NCBI GenBank assembly: GCA_031253755.1 | Contig: JAIRVT010000050.1 | Location: forward strand, 27,785-91,784 | Reading direction: 5' to 3' | DNA from: Enterobacteriaceae bacterium | GTDB lineage: Bacteria > Pseudomonadota > Gammaproteobacteria > Enterobacterales > Enterobacteriaceae | DNA length: 64,000 bases | Shown here: one piece after another, positions 48,514 through 58,269 of the stretch | Numbering within the stretch: position 1 is the stretch's first letter | How the letters are laid out: every line of letters begins with the position of its first letter | Translations under genes and position numbers: made by a program | Notes under the pieces: model-generated | Seen by the model: only the letters and a program-made list of their open reading frames with translations | Told to the model about the DNA's origin: nothing | Databases searched by the model: none

Positions 48514-49176
48514 TTATTTTTTCCTCACCAGTAAGCCCAGCAACGATAGTAATACCGGTAACCCCACGGGTATGAAGGGGACAGTGGCAAGCGAAATAGC
48601 TGCACCACTGGAAGCGCGGATAAGTGAGGTTTTATTTCTGAATGCGGGGATCACCATTGCCAGCAAAATTGTCGGGAAAACAGCATCCAAGCCGATACTT
48701 GTTGGTGCCGGAATAAACTTACCCACGGTACTGCCAATAATTGTGCCCAGTGGCCAGAATAGAGCGACACCGATACCACAAAGCCAATATGCAGCTTTAC
48801 GTTGTTCAGGAGTCGGTTGCGACATGCCGAATGCCACACTTTCATCATTCATAATGTGGCAGCCGAAAAACCGTGCCATGCGTTTTCCGACCAAATCTCG
48901 TACTGCCACGCCAAAGGGTAAATGGCGGGCATTGACTAATAAACCCGCCGCCGCAGCTGCAAGTGGATTGCCGCCACTGGCAACAATGCCAATAAAGGTA
49001 AATTCAGATGCTCCGGCCAGCACTGATACGGATAGGACAATTGGAAGCCACAGAGGAAAACCATAAGCGATAGCCAGCGAACCATAGGAAACACCAACCA
49101 CAGCGACAGCTAAGCAAACCAGGAATATCGATTTTTTAATATCTCCTGTTAAGCAGGAAAAATGGTGATTGAACAT
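48514..49176 (-). CDS. AzlC family branched-chain amino acid exporter large subunit
   Basis: A 220-residue membrane protein of the AzlC/YgaZ family. Features seen are the first helix region FLVCLAVAVVGVSYGSLAIAYG, the conserved SEFTFIGIVASGGNPLAAAAAGLLVNARHLPFG stretch (residues ~57-90) and HIMNDESVAFG. It forms an exporter with the downstream AzlD. The ATG at 49176 lacks a convincing ribosome site, so the start is uncertain by a few codons. Confidence 0.88.
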   Translation of the reverse strand: MFNHHFSCLTGDIKKSIFLVCLAVAVVGVSYGSLAIAYGFPLWLPIVLSVSVLAGASEFTFIGIVASGGNPLAAAAAGLLVNARHLPFGVAVRDLVGKRMARFFGCHIMNDESVAFGMSQPTPEQRKAAYWLCGIGVALFWPLGTIIGSTVGKFIPAPTSIGLDAVFPTILLAMVIPAFRNKTSLIRASSGAAISLATVPFIPVGLPVLLSLLGLLVRKK

Positions 49177-49215
49177 ACTATTACCGTGATTTTGACGACT
49201 GAACAGGATAACGTT

Positions 49216-49258
49216 ATTCTGCGCGTTTGGGTTTTGCCATTAACATCACGCGCAGAAT
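49216..49258. terminator. Hairpin downstream of pykA
   Basis: ATTCTGCGCGT / ACGCGCAGAAT, 11 perfect pairs with a 21-base loop, 25 bases after the pykA stop on the minus strand and upstream of azlC. It probably ends pykA transcription although no long T-run follows. Confidence 0.5.
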
Positions 49259-49282
49259 GGTTTTTGCCGTTATACCGCTTTT

Positions 49283-50725
49283 TTAATTTACTTCAAGCAC
49301 CCGGCAGGTATTCGTGCTGCCAATAGTTCCCATCAGATCGCCCTGAGTTACCAACACCAGATCACCCGTCACTAAATATCCTTTATCGCGCAGGCGGTTG
49401 ACCGCTTCACTTGCTGCGGCAATACCATCGGTGTGACCGCTACAGTAAACCGGTGTCACACCACGGTACAGCGCAGTGCGGTTCAGGGTGGATTCATGGC
49501 GTGACATGGAAAAAATCGGCAAACCGGAACTAATACGCGACATAATGCGTGTGGTAAGGCCTGATTCTGTCATGGCAATAATGGCTTTGACGCCTTTCAG
49601 ATGATTGGCGGCATACATGGCGGACATCGAAATCGCTTCTTCGATGCTGTCGAATGTCAGATCTAACCGATGCTTAGAGACATTCACGCTCGGCATTTTT
49701 TCTGCTCCCAAACAGACCTGAGCCATCGCTGCGACAGTTTCCGCAGGATATTGTCCCGCCGCAGTTTCCGCTGACAACATCACTGCATCAGTACCATCAA
49801 GCACGGCATTGGCGACATCCATCACTTCTGCGCGGGTTGGCATCGGATTGGTGATCATGGATTCCATCATCTGGGTTGCGGTGATGACTACACGATTCAG
49901 TTGACGGGCACGATGAATTAATTTCTTCTGGACACCGACTAACTCAGGATCACCGATTTCGACACCCAAATCGCCACGAGCGACCATGACAACATCGGAT
50001 GCCAGAATAATTTCATCAATAATGTCGTCGTTACAGACCGCCTCAGCACGTTCAACCTTGGCAACAATTTGTGTATTGCAGCCAGCATCCCGCGCCAGAC
50101 GGCGGGCATAATTCAGATCTTCACCTGAGCGGGGGAAAGAGACAGCAAGATAATCGACGCCAATTTGAGCCGCCGTGATAATATCTTCTTTATCCTTTTC
50201 GGTAAGCGCTTCAGCGGATAAACCGCCTCCCAGTTTATTGATACCTTTATTGTTAGACAGCGGGCCGCCAACGGTAACTTCGGTGAAAACTTTCATTCCC
50301 TGCACATCAAGGACTTTTAACTGAACCCGGCCATCATCCAGTAACAGAAGGTCACCGGCAATCACATCAGAAGGTAGCCCTTTGTAATCGATTCCCACTT
50401 GTTCTTTATTGCCTTCACCTTTACCTAAATTGGCATCCAGCAAGAATTTATCGCCGATATTGAGGAATATTTTTCCTTCCTTAAAGGTAGAAATACGTAT
50501 TTTGGGGCCTTGGAGATCGCCAAGAATGGCGACATGGCGACCCAAACGAGCTGCGATTTCCCTCACTTTATTTGCGCGCTGGATATGGTCTTGTGCCGTG
50601 CCATGAGAAAAGTTAAGGCGCACCACATTGGCTCCCGCATTGATAACTTTCTCTAAATTGTTGTCACGATCGGTAGCAGGGCCAAGTGTAGTGACAATTT
50701 TTGTTCTTCTGAGCCGTCTGGACAT
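49283..50725 (-). CDS. pykA: Pyruvate kinase II
   Basis: A 480-residue glycolytic enzyme, the exact length of E. coli PykA, with the diagnostic start [23 protein letters not shown]. It converts phosphoenolpyruvate and ADP to pyruvate and ATP. Active-site segments are [15 protein letters not shown], the catalytic Lys in [10 protein letters not shown], and [11 protein letters not shown]. It lies downstream of hexR on the same strand and is a known HexR-linked neighbour; a short intergenic repeat separates them. Confidence 0.98.
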   Translation of the reverse strand: MSRRLRRTKIVTTLGPATDRDNNLEKVINAGANVVRLNFSHGTAQDHIQRANKVREIAARLGRHVAILGDLQGPKIRISTFKEGKIFLNIGDKFLLDANLGKGEGNKEQVGIDYKGLPSDVIAGDLLLLDDGRVQLKVLDVQGMKVFTEVTVGGPLSNNKGINKLGGGLSAEALTEKDKEDIITAAQIGVDYLAVSFPRSGEDLNYARRLARDAGCNTQIVAKVERAEAVCNDDIIDEIILASDVVMVARGDLGVEIGDPELVGVQKKLIHRARQLNRVVITATQMMESMITNPMPTRAEVMDVANAVLDGTDAVMLSAETAAGQYPAETVAAMAQVCLGAEKMPSVNVSKHRLDLTFDSIEEAISMSAMYAANHLKGVKAIIAMTESGLTTRIMSRISSGLPIFSMSRHESTLNRTALYRGVTPVYCSGHTDGIAAASEAVNRLRDKGYLVTGDLVLVTQGDLMGTIGSTNTCRVLEVN

Positions 50726-50746
50726 GTATTACTCCATTGTCTATTT

Positions 50747-50782
50747 TATACCCGTTGTTTTTCAAACTGCCTCTAGGGTATA
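50747..50782. repeat. Short copy of the palindromic intergenic repeat
   Basis: Starts TATACCCGTTGTTTTTCAAACTGCC and ends GGGTATA, both ends with the middle missing, in the hexR-pykA spacer. Another left end (TATACCCG, 51657-51664) lies upstream of hexR. Confidence 0.45.
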
Positions 50783-50784
50783 GA

Positions 50785-51633
50785 TTATTCATGCTTATCA
50801 AATCGCGAATTACGTAATGCTTCTTTGACTTTCTTCAAGTTATCTCTGAATTTTGAGCCCCGGCGTAATGTAAAACCCGTTGCCAGCACATCAATGATCG
50901 TCAGTTGAGCAATTCGGGAAACCATAGGCATATAAATATCAGTATCTTCGGGAACATCCAGCAGGATGGAAAGAGTTGCTTCTTGTGCTAACAGTGATCC
51001 TGTTGATGTAATGGCTATCACAGTTGCATCATTCTCACGCGCCAGTTGAGCAATTTCCACCAGATTTTTAGTCCGTCCGGTATGGGAAATCAGCACGACA
51101 ACATCACCTTCGGTACTGTTGATACAACTCATTCGCTGCATGACGATATCATCAAAATAGCTGACAGGGATATTAAAACGGAAAAATTTGTTCATGGCGT
51201 CATGCGCGACAGCAGCTGACGCTCCCAGACCAAAAAAAGAGAGTTTTCTTGCTTGTGTCAGCAAGTCAACAGCGCGGTTAATGGTGGCAATATCCAGATT
51301 ACTTTTTACCGTTTCCAGATTTGCCATCACCGACTCAAAAATCTTATTGGTATAAGAGGTGACGCTGTCACTCTCTTCTACATTGCGGTTTACGTAGGGC
51401 GTGCCATTCGCCAAACTTTGCGCCAAATGTAATTTAAAGTCAGGAAAGCCTTTGGTATCTAAGCGATGACAAAAACGATTAACTGTCGGTTCACTCACAT
51501 TCGCCATTTTTGCCAAAGTGGCGATACTTGAATGGATAGCCGTATGTGGTGAGTCCAGAATGACCTGCGCAACCTTTTTTTCAGACTTACTCAAAACATC
51601 AAGACTATTTTGTAGCCGTTCCAGTGTATTCAT
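50785..51633 (-). CDS. hexR: HexR, RpiR-family regulator of central carbon metabolism
   Basis: A 282-residue repressor (E. coli 289). The N-terminal RpiR helix-turn-helix spans about residues 1-77 (ATLAKMANVSEPTVNRFCHRL), and a SIS sugar-phosphate-binding domain spans about 125-265 (LSFFGLGASAAVAHDA, VVVLISHTGRTKNLVE). It senses 2-keto-3-deoxy-6-phosphogluconate and represses zwf and related genes. It is divergent from zwf, with a HexR-like box before zwf. Confidence 0.96.
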   Translation of the reverse strand: MNTLERLQNSLDVLSKSEKKVAQVILDSPHTAIHSSIATLAKMANVSEPTVNRFCHRLDTKGFPDFKLHLAQSLANGTPYVNRNVEESDSVTSYTNKIFESVMANLETVKSNLDIATINRAVDLLTQARKLSFFGLGASAAVAHDAMNKFFRFNIPVSYFDDIVMQRMSCINSTEGDVVVLISHTGRTKNLVEIAQLARENDATVIAITSTGSLLAQEATLSILLDVPEDTDIYMPMVSRIAQLTIIDVLATGFTLRRGSKFRDNLKKVKEALRNSRFDKHE

Positions 51634-52068
51634 AAGACGCAGTTCAACCTCGGTTTTATACCCGTTCCATTGGGGATAACGATTTCATTAACAGGAGAAA
51701 ACGATGTAATTTTGTGAAAATATACTACGTGTGTCTGAAAGCTGGCAGAGGCAAAAGCAGATAACTTGATATTTTTCATGAAAATATGACCAGCATCTAA
51801 CTTTCAATTCAGTAAGATGGCTTCTTATACGTTGTAAAATTTCAGCTAATTGTCGTTTTCAGGGATAAATATCATTCATACTACAAGGTAAACCATCAAA
51901 ATTTGCGCACAGAAAAGCGAATAAAAAACCGGATAATAAACTGAATAATAGGGGGCTTGCAGGTTAGTATGTTCGAAGAATGAAGTATTTACTGCCTATA
52001 ACCAAAAGAGTACATTACTGCGAGTTCTGTAAAAAAATTACAATATCCCGTAATTGAGGAGATGCAAC
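51634..52068. other. Divergent regulatory region between hexR and zwf
   Basis: About 435 bases without a gene. It holds half of an intergenic repeat near 51657, AT-rich promoter sequence, and at its right end a HexR-like box and the zwf ribosome site (GGAG at 52058-52061). The TGTAATTTTGTGAAA at 51706 resembles half of a HexR or CRP site but is too degenerate to call. Confidence 0.5.
52028..52042. promoter_or_regulatory. HexR operator candidate upstream of zwf
   Basis: TGTAAAAAAATTACA has both half-sites (TGTAA / TTACA) of the published gammaproteobacterial HexR consensus TGTARTTWWAYTACA at correct spacing. It lies 27 bases before the zwf start codon, a position suited to repression. Confidence 0.7.
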
Positions 52069-53544
52069 ATGGCGGTGACGTCGATAGCTCAGGCTTGTGA
52101 TTTAGTGATTTTTGGGGCGAAAGGAGACTTAGCACGCCGGAAATTAATTCCTTCCCTTTACCAGTTAGAAAAAGCAGGCTATATCCATCCGGATACCCGA
52201 ATCATCGGCGTTGGTCGCGCTGACTGGGATAAAAAAGCCTATACGAAAGTGGTTGAAGAAGCATTATCGACTTTTATGTCCGAAAAACTGAACCCGGAAT
52301 TGTGGAAGAAACTCAGTGCACGTTTGGAGTTTTGTAATTTAGATGTGAATGAAACGGAACATTTCACCCAGCTGGCAAAAATTCTCAAGCAGGATAAATT
52401 ACCGGCTATTCATTACTTTGCTATGCCGCCCGGCACATTCGGCGCAGTCTGTCACGGTTTAGGCGCGGCAGGGCTGAACAAAGAACCCAATCGTGTTGTG
52501 ATGGAAAAACCGTTGGGTACTGATCTTGACTCTTCCCGTGCCATCAATGATGAAGTGGCAAAATATTTTAACGAAAATCAGATCTACCGTATCGACCATT
52601 ATTTAGGTAAAGAAACCGTCCTGAACTTGTTGGCGCTGCGCTTTGCCAATTCACTGTTTGTGAATAACTGGGATCACCGCACAATCGATCATGTGGAAAT
52701 TACCGTTGCGGAAGAGGTAGGCATTGAAGGGCGCTGGGGCTATTTTGATCAGGCAGGTCAGATGCGTGACATGATCCAGAATCATTTATTGCAAATCCTG
52801 ACCATGATTGCCATGTCTCCGCCTGCTGACCTGTCCGCCGATCGCATCCGTGATGAGAAAGTGAAAGTGTTGCGCTCATTGCGCCGGATAGATCACACTA
52901 ACGTCAGGGAAAAAACCGTTCGTGGGCAATATACCGCAGGTTTTGTACACGGTAAGAAAGTGCCGGGCTATCTGGAAGAAGAGGGTGCGAATAAAGTCAG
53001 CAAAACGGAAACCTTTGTGTCGATTCGCGTTGATATCGATGACTGGCGCTGGTCTGGCGTTCCTTTCTACCTGAGAACAGGTAAACGCTTGCCGACTAAA
53101 TGCTCAGAAGTTGTGGTTTATTTCAAAGAACCTTCCTTAAATCTGTTTGCTGAATCCTATCAACAGTTACCGCAGAACAAACTGACAATCCGTCTGCAAC
53201 CGGATGAAGGTATTGACATTGACGTACTGAACAAAGCACCGGGGCTTGAGCATAAACACCGTTTGCAGACAACAAAACTCGATTTGAGTTTTTCTGAAAC
53301 CTTTAACCAAACTCACCTTGCCGATGCTTATGAACGGCTGTTGCTGGAAGCCATGCGCGGCATTCAGGCGCTGTTTGTACGCCGTGATGAAGTGGAAGAA
53401 GCTTGGAAATGGGTGGATTCCATCATGGATGCGTGGGCAGCGGATAACGAGCCACCAAAACCTTATCAGGCCGGAACCTGGGGACCGGTTGCATCCATCG
53501 CGATGATCACCCGTGACGGGTATTCTTGGAATGAAGTGGAGTAA
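52069..53544 (+). CDS. zwf: Glucose-6-phosphate 1-dehydrogenase
   Basis: A 491-residue enzyme, exactly the E. coli length, that opens the oxidative pentose phosphate pathway by making 6-phosphogluconolactone and NADPH. The NADP motif is VIFGAKGDLARRK, and the catalytic RIDHYLGKE is near residue 178. The ATG at 52069 has GGAG at proper distance; the frame is open from a TTG at 52054 but that lies in the ribosome site. Likely repressed by HexR from the adjacent divergent gene. Confidence 0.98.
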   Translation: MAVTSIAQACDLVIFGAKGDLARRKLIPSLYQLEKAGYIHPDTRIIGVGRADWDKKAYTKVVEEALSTFMSEKLNPELWKKLSARLEFCNLDVNETEHFTQLAKILKQDKLPAIHYFAMPPGTFGAVCHGLGAAGLNKEPNRVVMEKPLGTDLDSSRAINDEVAKYFNENQIYRIDHYLGKETVLNLLALRFANSLFVNNWDHRTIDHVEITVAEEVGIEGRWGYFDQAGQMRDMIQNHLLQILTMIAMSPPADLSADRIRDEKVKVLRSLRRIDHTNVREKTVRGQYTAGFVHGKKVPGYLEEEGANKVSKTETFVSIRVDIDDWRWSGVPFYLRTGKRLPTKCSEVVVYFKEPSLNLFAESYQQLPQNKLTIRLQPDEGIDIDVLNKAPGLEHKHRLQTTKLDLSFSETFNQTHLADAYERLLLEAMRGIQALFVRRDEVEEAWKWVDSIMDAWAADNEPPKPYQAGTWGPVASIAMITRDGYSWNEVE

Positions 53545-53569
53545 TAACGCGATTCCATTTTCGATTAAA

Positions 53570-53626
53570 ATCTGGCCGCATTTGCGGCCAGATCCCACCC
53601 CAGCATACTTTTTGGGGATTTTTTGT
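53570..53626 (+). terminator. Double terminator after zwf
   Basis: Two consecutive hairpins: ATCTGGCCGC-ATTT-GCGGCCAGAT (53570-53593), then CCCCA...TGGGG followed by ATTTTTTG (from 53598). The second has the canonical T-run. Confidence 0.85.
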
Positions 53627-53724
53627 TTTAGATTTCTTGAAACCCATCACAGTTATAACAGTTTCTATAGGTTACTAATTAAAAGTTGATTTTTGATTTT
53701 GTCAGAATGGATGGAAAGAACAGT

Positions 53725-54543
53725 ATGTCCAATGATAAGAAAGAAACTTGGCATAGCCGGTGGATGTTAAAACGTGAACAACGAAACCAGAAGCAAGGAA
53801 GAAGTGGTGAAGATATTCAGGATCAGTGGGTTTCTGGACGAATAAATCGCTATAACAGAGATGCGCCAGAAGATGCACCAAACAATTTGCGGGCAGTTTA
53901 TGAAAGAAAGGGAAAAATAATCAATTACAACTGCTTGGATGCATTTAACGTTAATAAAGATCCAACCTCCAGAAAAATCAAAGTATTTCTTCAACAACCA
54001 CACGAAAGTTTAGATAAAATTTACATACTTGAACGAGCCAATTCCCTAAATGAAGTTCCTGAACGTTATCGTCCTACTCGGAATATATTCAGGCAATGTT
54101 GGCCTGGATCTCGAACGGTAAGGGAAGAGCCGCCAATCTTTGGCTTTAACACCGATACTTATGTAATGAGAAGCATTAATTCGATAGCGACGCATATTCC
54201 CAATCACCACTATTTTTACGTTATCTATTCTGATATACCGAACGTGGTTATGTGCTGCGCTCATGATCCCAAAAGGTTAGAACTCGGTCATACATCAATA
54301 GTCAAAGGCAGGATTTTCTGGTATCGCCATGATAAAAGCCCGCCATTCCCAGATGATCAGAACATTGATTATACGAAGTATTCTGTGCTAGTCGCAGGAG
54401 AGCTTTTTTTTGAAAACGGAAAATTGCTCAGATGGAATAACCGAAGCGGACATTATCGTCCCAGAAAAGCGCCTGTCGTCGAGTTTGGCGCGACAGATCA
54501 TATATTACCCCGCAAACGGTTTTTCCCCACCGAAACGAGTTAG
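53725..54543 (+). CDS. Orphan effector-like protein with a C-terminal SGHYRP motif
   Basis: A 272-residue soluble, basic protein I cannot place in a named family. The N-terminus (residues 1-45) is highly charged and rich in Arg, Lys and Gln. The C-terminus has GELFFENGKLLRWNNRSGHY at residues 225-244, running into RP, a motif I associate with C-terminal domains of bacterial effectors and polymorphic toxins. The middle (residues ~145-195, GFNTDTYVMRS then YFYVIYSDIPN) faintly resembles the STS and strand region of ADP-ribosyltransferases, with a possible Glu at 226; this is speculative. GGAAAG precedes the ATG at 53725; an earlier in-frame start at 53686 has no ribosome site. No immunity gene is visible beside it. 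Confidence 0.6.
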   Translation: MSNDKKETWHSRWMLKREQRNQKQGRSGEDIQDQWVSGRINRYNRDAPEDAPNNLRAVYERKGKIINYNCLDAFNVNKDPTSRKIKVFLQQPHESLDKIYILERANSLNEVPERYRPTRNIFRQCWPGSRTVREEPPIFGFNTDTYVMRSINSIATHIPNHHYFYVIYSDIPNVVMCCAHDPKRLELGHTSIVKGRIFWYRHDKSPPFPDDQNIDYTKYSVLVAGELFFENGKLLRWNNRSGHYRPRKAPVVEFGATDHILPRKRFFPTETS

Positions 54544-54656
54544 CGGCCTAAACACCGTTTGTTAATCGCATCGTTAAACCTGCCTGACAAAATGGCATTG
54601 AGTAAGATGTTCTTTTTCAATGCCATACAGTTATATATTTCTGCACATCTGACGGC

Positions 54657-55001
54657 TTAGAGCGCGGCGATAATTTTGATTTCCACTTTGTATTTTGGGT
54701 TCATCAATTGCGCCTGAACGGTACAGCGCACAGGCGCACTGCCCGCGATAACCCAAGCATCCCACGCTGCATTCATACCTGCAAAATCGGCTTTGTCCGC
54801 CAGAAAAATCGTGGCATCAAGGATTTTGCTTTTGTCTGAACCCAGACGCTGCAACATGATATCAATCGCAGCCAGTGTATCAGCCGTCTGTTCTGTAATA
54901 TCACCCTCCAGCTTTTCAGGCACACTAGTATAATAAACGGTGTCATTGTGAATGACGGCTTCTGACCAGCGAGTAGCTGGGTCGATACGTTGGATAGTCA
55001 T
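54657..55001 (-). CDS. yoaB: RidA family protein YoaB
   Basis: A 114-residue YjgF/RidA-family protein, the same size as E. coli YoaB and very similar to it (start MTIQRIDPATRWSEAVIHND, end MNPKYKVEIKIIAAL). RidA proteins hydrolyse reactive enamine/imine intermediates using a conserved arginine, seen here in APVRCTVQA. GGAG precedes the ATG. It is divergent from yoaA, as in E. coli. Confidence 0.95.
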   Translation of the reverse strand: MTIQRIDPATRWSEAVIHNDTVYYTSVPEKLEGDITEQTADTLAAIDIMLQRLGSDKSKILDATIFLADKADFAGMNAAWDAWVIAGSAPVRCTVQAQLMNPKYKVEIKIIAAL

Positions 55002-55102
55002 TAAATCTCCTGTTGATTTATACAGTTTTCAGACTGAATTGGCTGGTTATTGCCATTCAGTATTGGCATAATTCTGCTTCATTTTATTGAAAGAGACATG
55101 CT

Positions 55103-57019
55103 GTGTCAGACGATTTTGCGAAAAATGGTGTACTTGCCAAAGCCATAAAAGGTTTTAAGCCACGGGATGCCCAGCGGGAGATGTCTTCTGCTATCACTTC
55201 GGCTATCCAAAAACAGCAGCAATTAGTGGTAGAAGCGGGAACAGGAACAGGCAAAACCTTTGCTTATCTGGTTCCGGCATTGCGTTCGGGCAAGAAAGTG
55301 ATTATTTCCACGGGTTCCAAGGCGTTACAAGATCAGCTCTATCATCGCGACCTGCCGACTATCACCGGCGCGCTGGCGTTTTCAGGCCAATCGGCCTTAT
55401 TGAAAGGGCGTGCAAATTATCTCTGTCTTGAGCGCCTTGAGCAGCAATCCACCGGAGAGTCGCAACTCGAACCTGAAATATTGTCCGACATTATCACGCT
55501 GAAAAGCTGGTCATCGCAAACGGAAGATGGAGATATCAGCAGCTGTCATAAAGTCGCAGAAGACAGTGCAGTCTGGTCATGGGTAACCAGCACCAATGAC
55601 AATTGTCTGGGGCGTGATTGTCCAAGTTATCAGGAGTGCTTTGTCCTGAAAGCCCGCCGCAAAGCGATGGAAGCCGATGTGGTGGTGGTCAATCATCATC
55701 TGTTTATGGCGGATGTCGTTGTCAAAGATAGCGGATTTGGCGAGTTAATCCCGCAGGCAGAAGTGATGATTTTTGATGAAGCTCACCAAATTCCCGATAT
55801 TGCCAGCCAGTATTTTGGCCAGCAGCTAAGTAGCCGCCAGTTGTTCGATTTATCACGGGATATCATCATGGCTTACCGCACGGAAGTCAGGGAGCAGGCG
55901 CAATTACAGAAAAGTGCGGATCGCCTGAGCCAAAGCGTGCAGGATTTTCGTTTATCACTGGGTGAAAACAGTTATCGGGGCAATTTCCGTGAGGCATTGC
56001 AACAACAGACGATAAAACGTGCGCTGGTGCGTCTGGATGATGCACTGGAGCTATGTTATGACGTCATGAAACTTTCGTTGGGGCGTTCAACGATGCTGGA
56101 CGCGGCTTTTGAGCGGGCGACAATCTACCGTAACCGCCTTAAAAGGCTGATTGACGTGACTGTACCTGATTACAGTTACTGGTTTGAAAGTTACGGACGG
56201 CACTTTTTATTGGCACTGACGCCGTTGTCAGTTTCCGACAAGTTCAGTGAACTTATCCGTGAACAAGCCGGTTGTTGGGTTTTCACGTCAGCAACGTTGT
56301 CGGTGAATGATCAGCTTGAGCATTTTACGTCACGCTTGGGGCTAAAACAGGCCCAGACACTGCTTCTTCCCAGCCCGTTTGATTATCAACGTCAAATGTT
56401 ATTGTGTGTTCCTCGTCATTTGCCATCACCTAACCAGAACGGCGGCGCCAAATGGCTGGCACGTATGTTGAAGCCGTTGATTGAAAGTAATAAAGGGCGC
56501 TGTTTCTTTCTGTGTACCTCTCACCAAATGATGCGCAGTCTGGCAGAAGAATTTCGGGCAAGCATGACGCTGCCTGTGTTAGTTCAGGGAGAAACCAGCA
56601 AAGGGCAATTATTATCTCAGTTTCTTGCGGCGGGTAATGCGCTGCTGGTGGCGACGGGCAGCTTTTGGGAAGGTGTGGATGTGCGGGGCGATGCGTTGTC
56701 TTGTGTCATTATTGATAAATTACCCTTTACTGCGCCGGATGATCCGTTGCTTAAGGCGAGAATTGAAGATTGTCTGCTAAAGGGCGGTGATGCTTTTAAT
56801 GAGGTCCAGCTACCGGATGCCGTTCTGAGCCTGAAACAGGGTGTCGGGCGTTTGATCCGCGACGTTGACGATCATGGTGTGGTGGTGATTTGTGATAATC
56901 GCTTAGTGATGCGCCCCTATGGTGAGGTTTTTCTCAACAGCCTGCCTGCGTCTCCACGGACAAGAGATTTGTCGAAAGCCGTGGCGTTTCTGAAGTCCCG
57001 TCAGTCAGAGCCAGAGTAA
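55103..57019 (+). CDS. yoaA: ATP-dependent DNA helicase YoaA (DinG/XPD-like)
   Basis: A 638-residue superfamily 2 helicase (E. coli 636) that acts with the Pol III chi subunit in repair of replication blocks. Walker A is EAGTGTGKT (about residue 44), the DEAH box is MIFDEAHQI, and iron-sulfur cysteines are visible around residues 110-185 (YLCLERL, NCLGRDC, YQECF). Motif VI is QGVGRLIR. The start is GTG at 55103, supported by similarity of the N-terminus to E. coli YoaA and by AAAGAGA upstream. Confidence 0.95.
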   Translation: MSDDFAKNGVLAKAIKGFKPRDAQREMSSAITSAIQKQQQLVVEAGTGTGKTFAYLVPALRSGKKVIISTGSKALQDQLYHRDLPTITGALAFSGQSALLKGRANYLCLERLEQQSTGESQLEPEILSDIITLKSWSSQTEDGDISSCHKVAEDSAVWSWVTSTNDNCLGRDCPSYQECFVLKARRKAMEADVVVVNHHLFMADVVVKDSGFGELIPQAEVMIFDEAHQIPDIASQYFGQQLSSRQLFDLSRDIIMAYRTEVREQAQLQKSADRLSQSVQDFRLSLGENSYRGNFREALQQQTIKRALVRLDDALELCYDVMKLSLGRSTMLDAAFERATIYRNRLKRLIDVTVPDYSYWFESYGRHFLLALTPLSVSDKFSELIREQAGCWVFTSATLSVNDQLEHFTSRLGLKQAQTLLLPSPFDYQRQMLLCVPRHLPSPNQNGGAKWLARMLKPLIESNKGRCFFLCTSHQMMRSLAEEFRASMTLPVLVQGETSKGQLLSQFLAAGNALLVATGSFWEGVDVRGDALSCVIIDKLPFTAPDDPLLKARIEDCLLKGGDAFNEVQLPDAVLSLKQGVGRLIRDVDDHGVVVICDNRLVMRPYGEVFLNSLPASPRTRDLSKAVAFLKSRQSEPE

Positions 57020-57083
57020 AATCATCGGCGGTATGGTAGTATAGCCGTTTATTTTCGCATTCTATTCTTGCCGGAGTTAAGGC

Positions 57084-57794
57084 ATGTCCACACGAATTTT
57101 AGCAATTGATACTGCAACTGAAGCGTGCTCAGTTGCACTTTGGAATGAAGGTCTTATTGAGGCACAGTTTGAAATTTCCCCACGGGAACACACTCAACGC
57201 ATTTTACCGATGGTACAGGCGGTATTGTCCGCGAATAATATCAAATTACAGCAATTGAACGCGCTGGCATTTGGCCGGGGGCCGGGCAGTTTTACCGGTG
57301 TACGCATTGGTGTAGGAATTGCTCAGGGGCTGGCTTTAGGTGCTGATTTGCCAATGATTGGCGTCTCTTCTCTGAAAACCATGGCTCAGGGCGCATTCCG
57401 CCTGAAAAATGCCACTCAGGTTCTGGTCGCCATTGATGCACGTATGGGCGAAGTTTATTGGGGGCAATATACCCGCAATGCACAAGGTGAATGGCAGGGC
57501 GAAGAAACTGAAGCCGTGTTAAAGCCTGAACAGGTGCAAACTATCATGGATTCTTTAACCGGAGAGTGGGCGATAGCAGGAACAGGCTGGGAAGCTTACC
57601 CGCATTTACAGGAATGCCAGCGACAAAATAGCCAGCTGGCATTAATACCGAGTGATATCACCTTACCTCATGCAGAAGATATGCTGCCGTTGGCTGTCCA
57701 GATGTGGAATGCAGGAGAAGCAACCACTGTTGAGCTGGCAGAACCTGTCTATCTGCGCAATGAAGTCACGTGGAAAAAATTACCGGGCCGTTAA
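57084..57794 (+). CDS. tsaB: tRNA threonylcarbamoyladenosine biosynthesis protein TsaB
   Basis: A 236-residue ASKHA-fold protein (E. coli 231) that scaffolds TsaD and TsaE in making t6A37 in ANN-decoding tRNAs. The start [20 protein letters not shown] and the [13 protein letters not shown] loop (about residue 65) are diagnostic. It lies 64 bases after yoaA, as in E. coli, and is followed by its own terminator. Confidence 0.96.
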   Translation: MSTRILAIDTATEACSVALWNEGLIEAQFEISPREHTQRILPMVQAVLSANNIKLQQLNALAFGRGPGSFTGVRIGVGIAQGLALGADLPMIGVSSLKTMAQGAFRLKNATQVLVAIDARMGEVYWGQYTRNAQGEWQGEETEAVLKPEQVQTIMDSLTGEWAIAGTGWEAYPHLQECQRQNSQLALIPSDITLPHAEDMLPLAVQMWNAGEATTVELAEPVYLRNEVTWKKLPGR

Positions 57795-57827
57795 TATTCA
57801 CCGGATAGCAAATTAATCCAGTAACCC

Positions 57828-57867
57828 AAAATGGTCTTATTCTTAAGCAAATAATGAGACCATTTTT
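57828..57867 (+). terminator. Terminator after tsaB
   Basis: AAAATGGTCT / AGACCATTTT stem with an AT-rich 19-base loop, ending in TTTTT. The right-hand stretch to fadD (57868-58269) is AT-rich and holds the fadD promoter and a FadR-like box; no gene is seen. Confidence 0.75.
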
Positions 57868-58171
57868 GTCTATATACACAAAATAATCCCTGTAATTTTC
57901 AATATTCCACAATTTCGCACAACAGAAAAACCATCTCAAACCTAGCACCACTTTACTTATAGCTATTCAGCATAAACATATCAGTTTTAGTAAAAAATAA
58001 CGAAATCAGTGTATAATTACTTGATTACATGCTTAGATATTCATTTTATTTATAACTATTTGATAAATAATAAAAACGTATGGGTGGCATAGGCTGCCCT
58101 ATTTTTTAGCAGTGATAACGCTGTATTAAATTAGTGACGTGCATCGCCAACCTGAACAATGTTGCTTTTCA

Positions 58172-58188
58172 AACTGGTAAGCTGAGTT
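58172..58188. promoter_or_regulatory. FadR-like operator upstream of fadD
   Basis: AACTGGTAAGCTGAGTT keeps the strong left half-site (AACTGGT) and GTT end of the FadR consensus AACTGGTCNGACCAGTT, about 80 bases before the fadD start. A further ACTGGT lies near 58212. Binding is inferred. Confidence 0.4.
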
Positions 58189-58269
58189 AATAATTTGTTA
58201 AATAAACAGGACTGGTTTTTGTTGTATGGTCAAGGGTTGCACAGCAATTAGATTTCAGGAGTACTTAAC

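Noticed and set aside
48572..49066. A 164-residue plus-strand frame opposite azlC
   Set aside because: Antisense shadow of a hydrophobic membrane protein gene.
47048..51664. Possible CRISPR array from recurring TATACCC repeats
   Set aside because: Repeats are dispersed, single and palindromic, not evenly spaced with unique spacers, and no cas gene is present.
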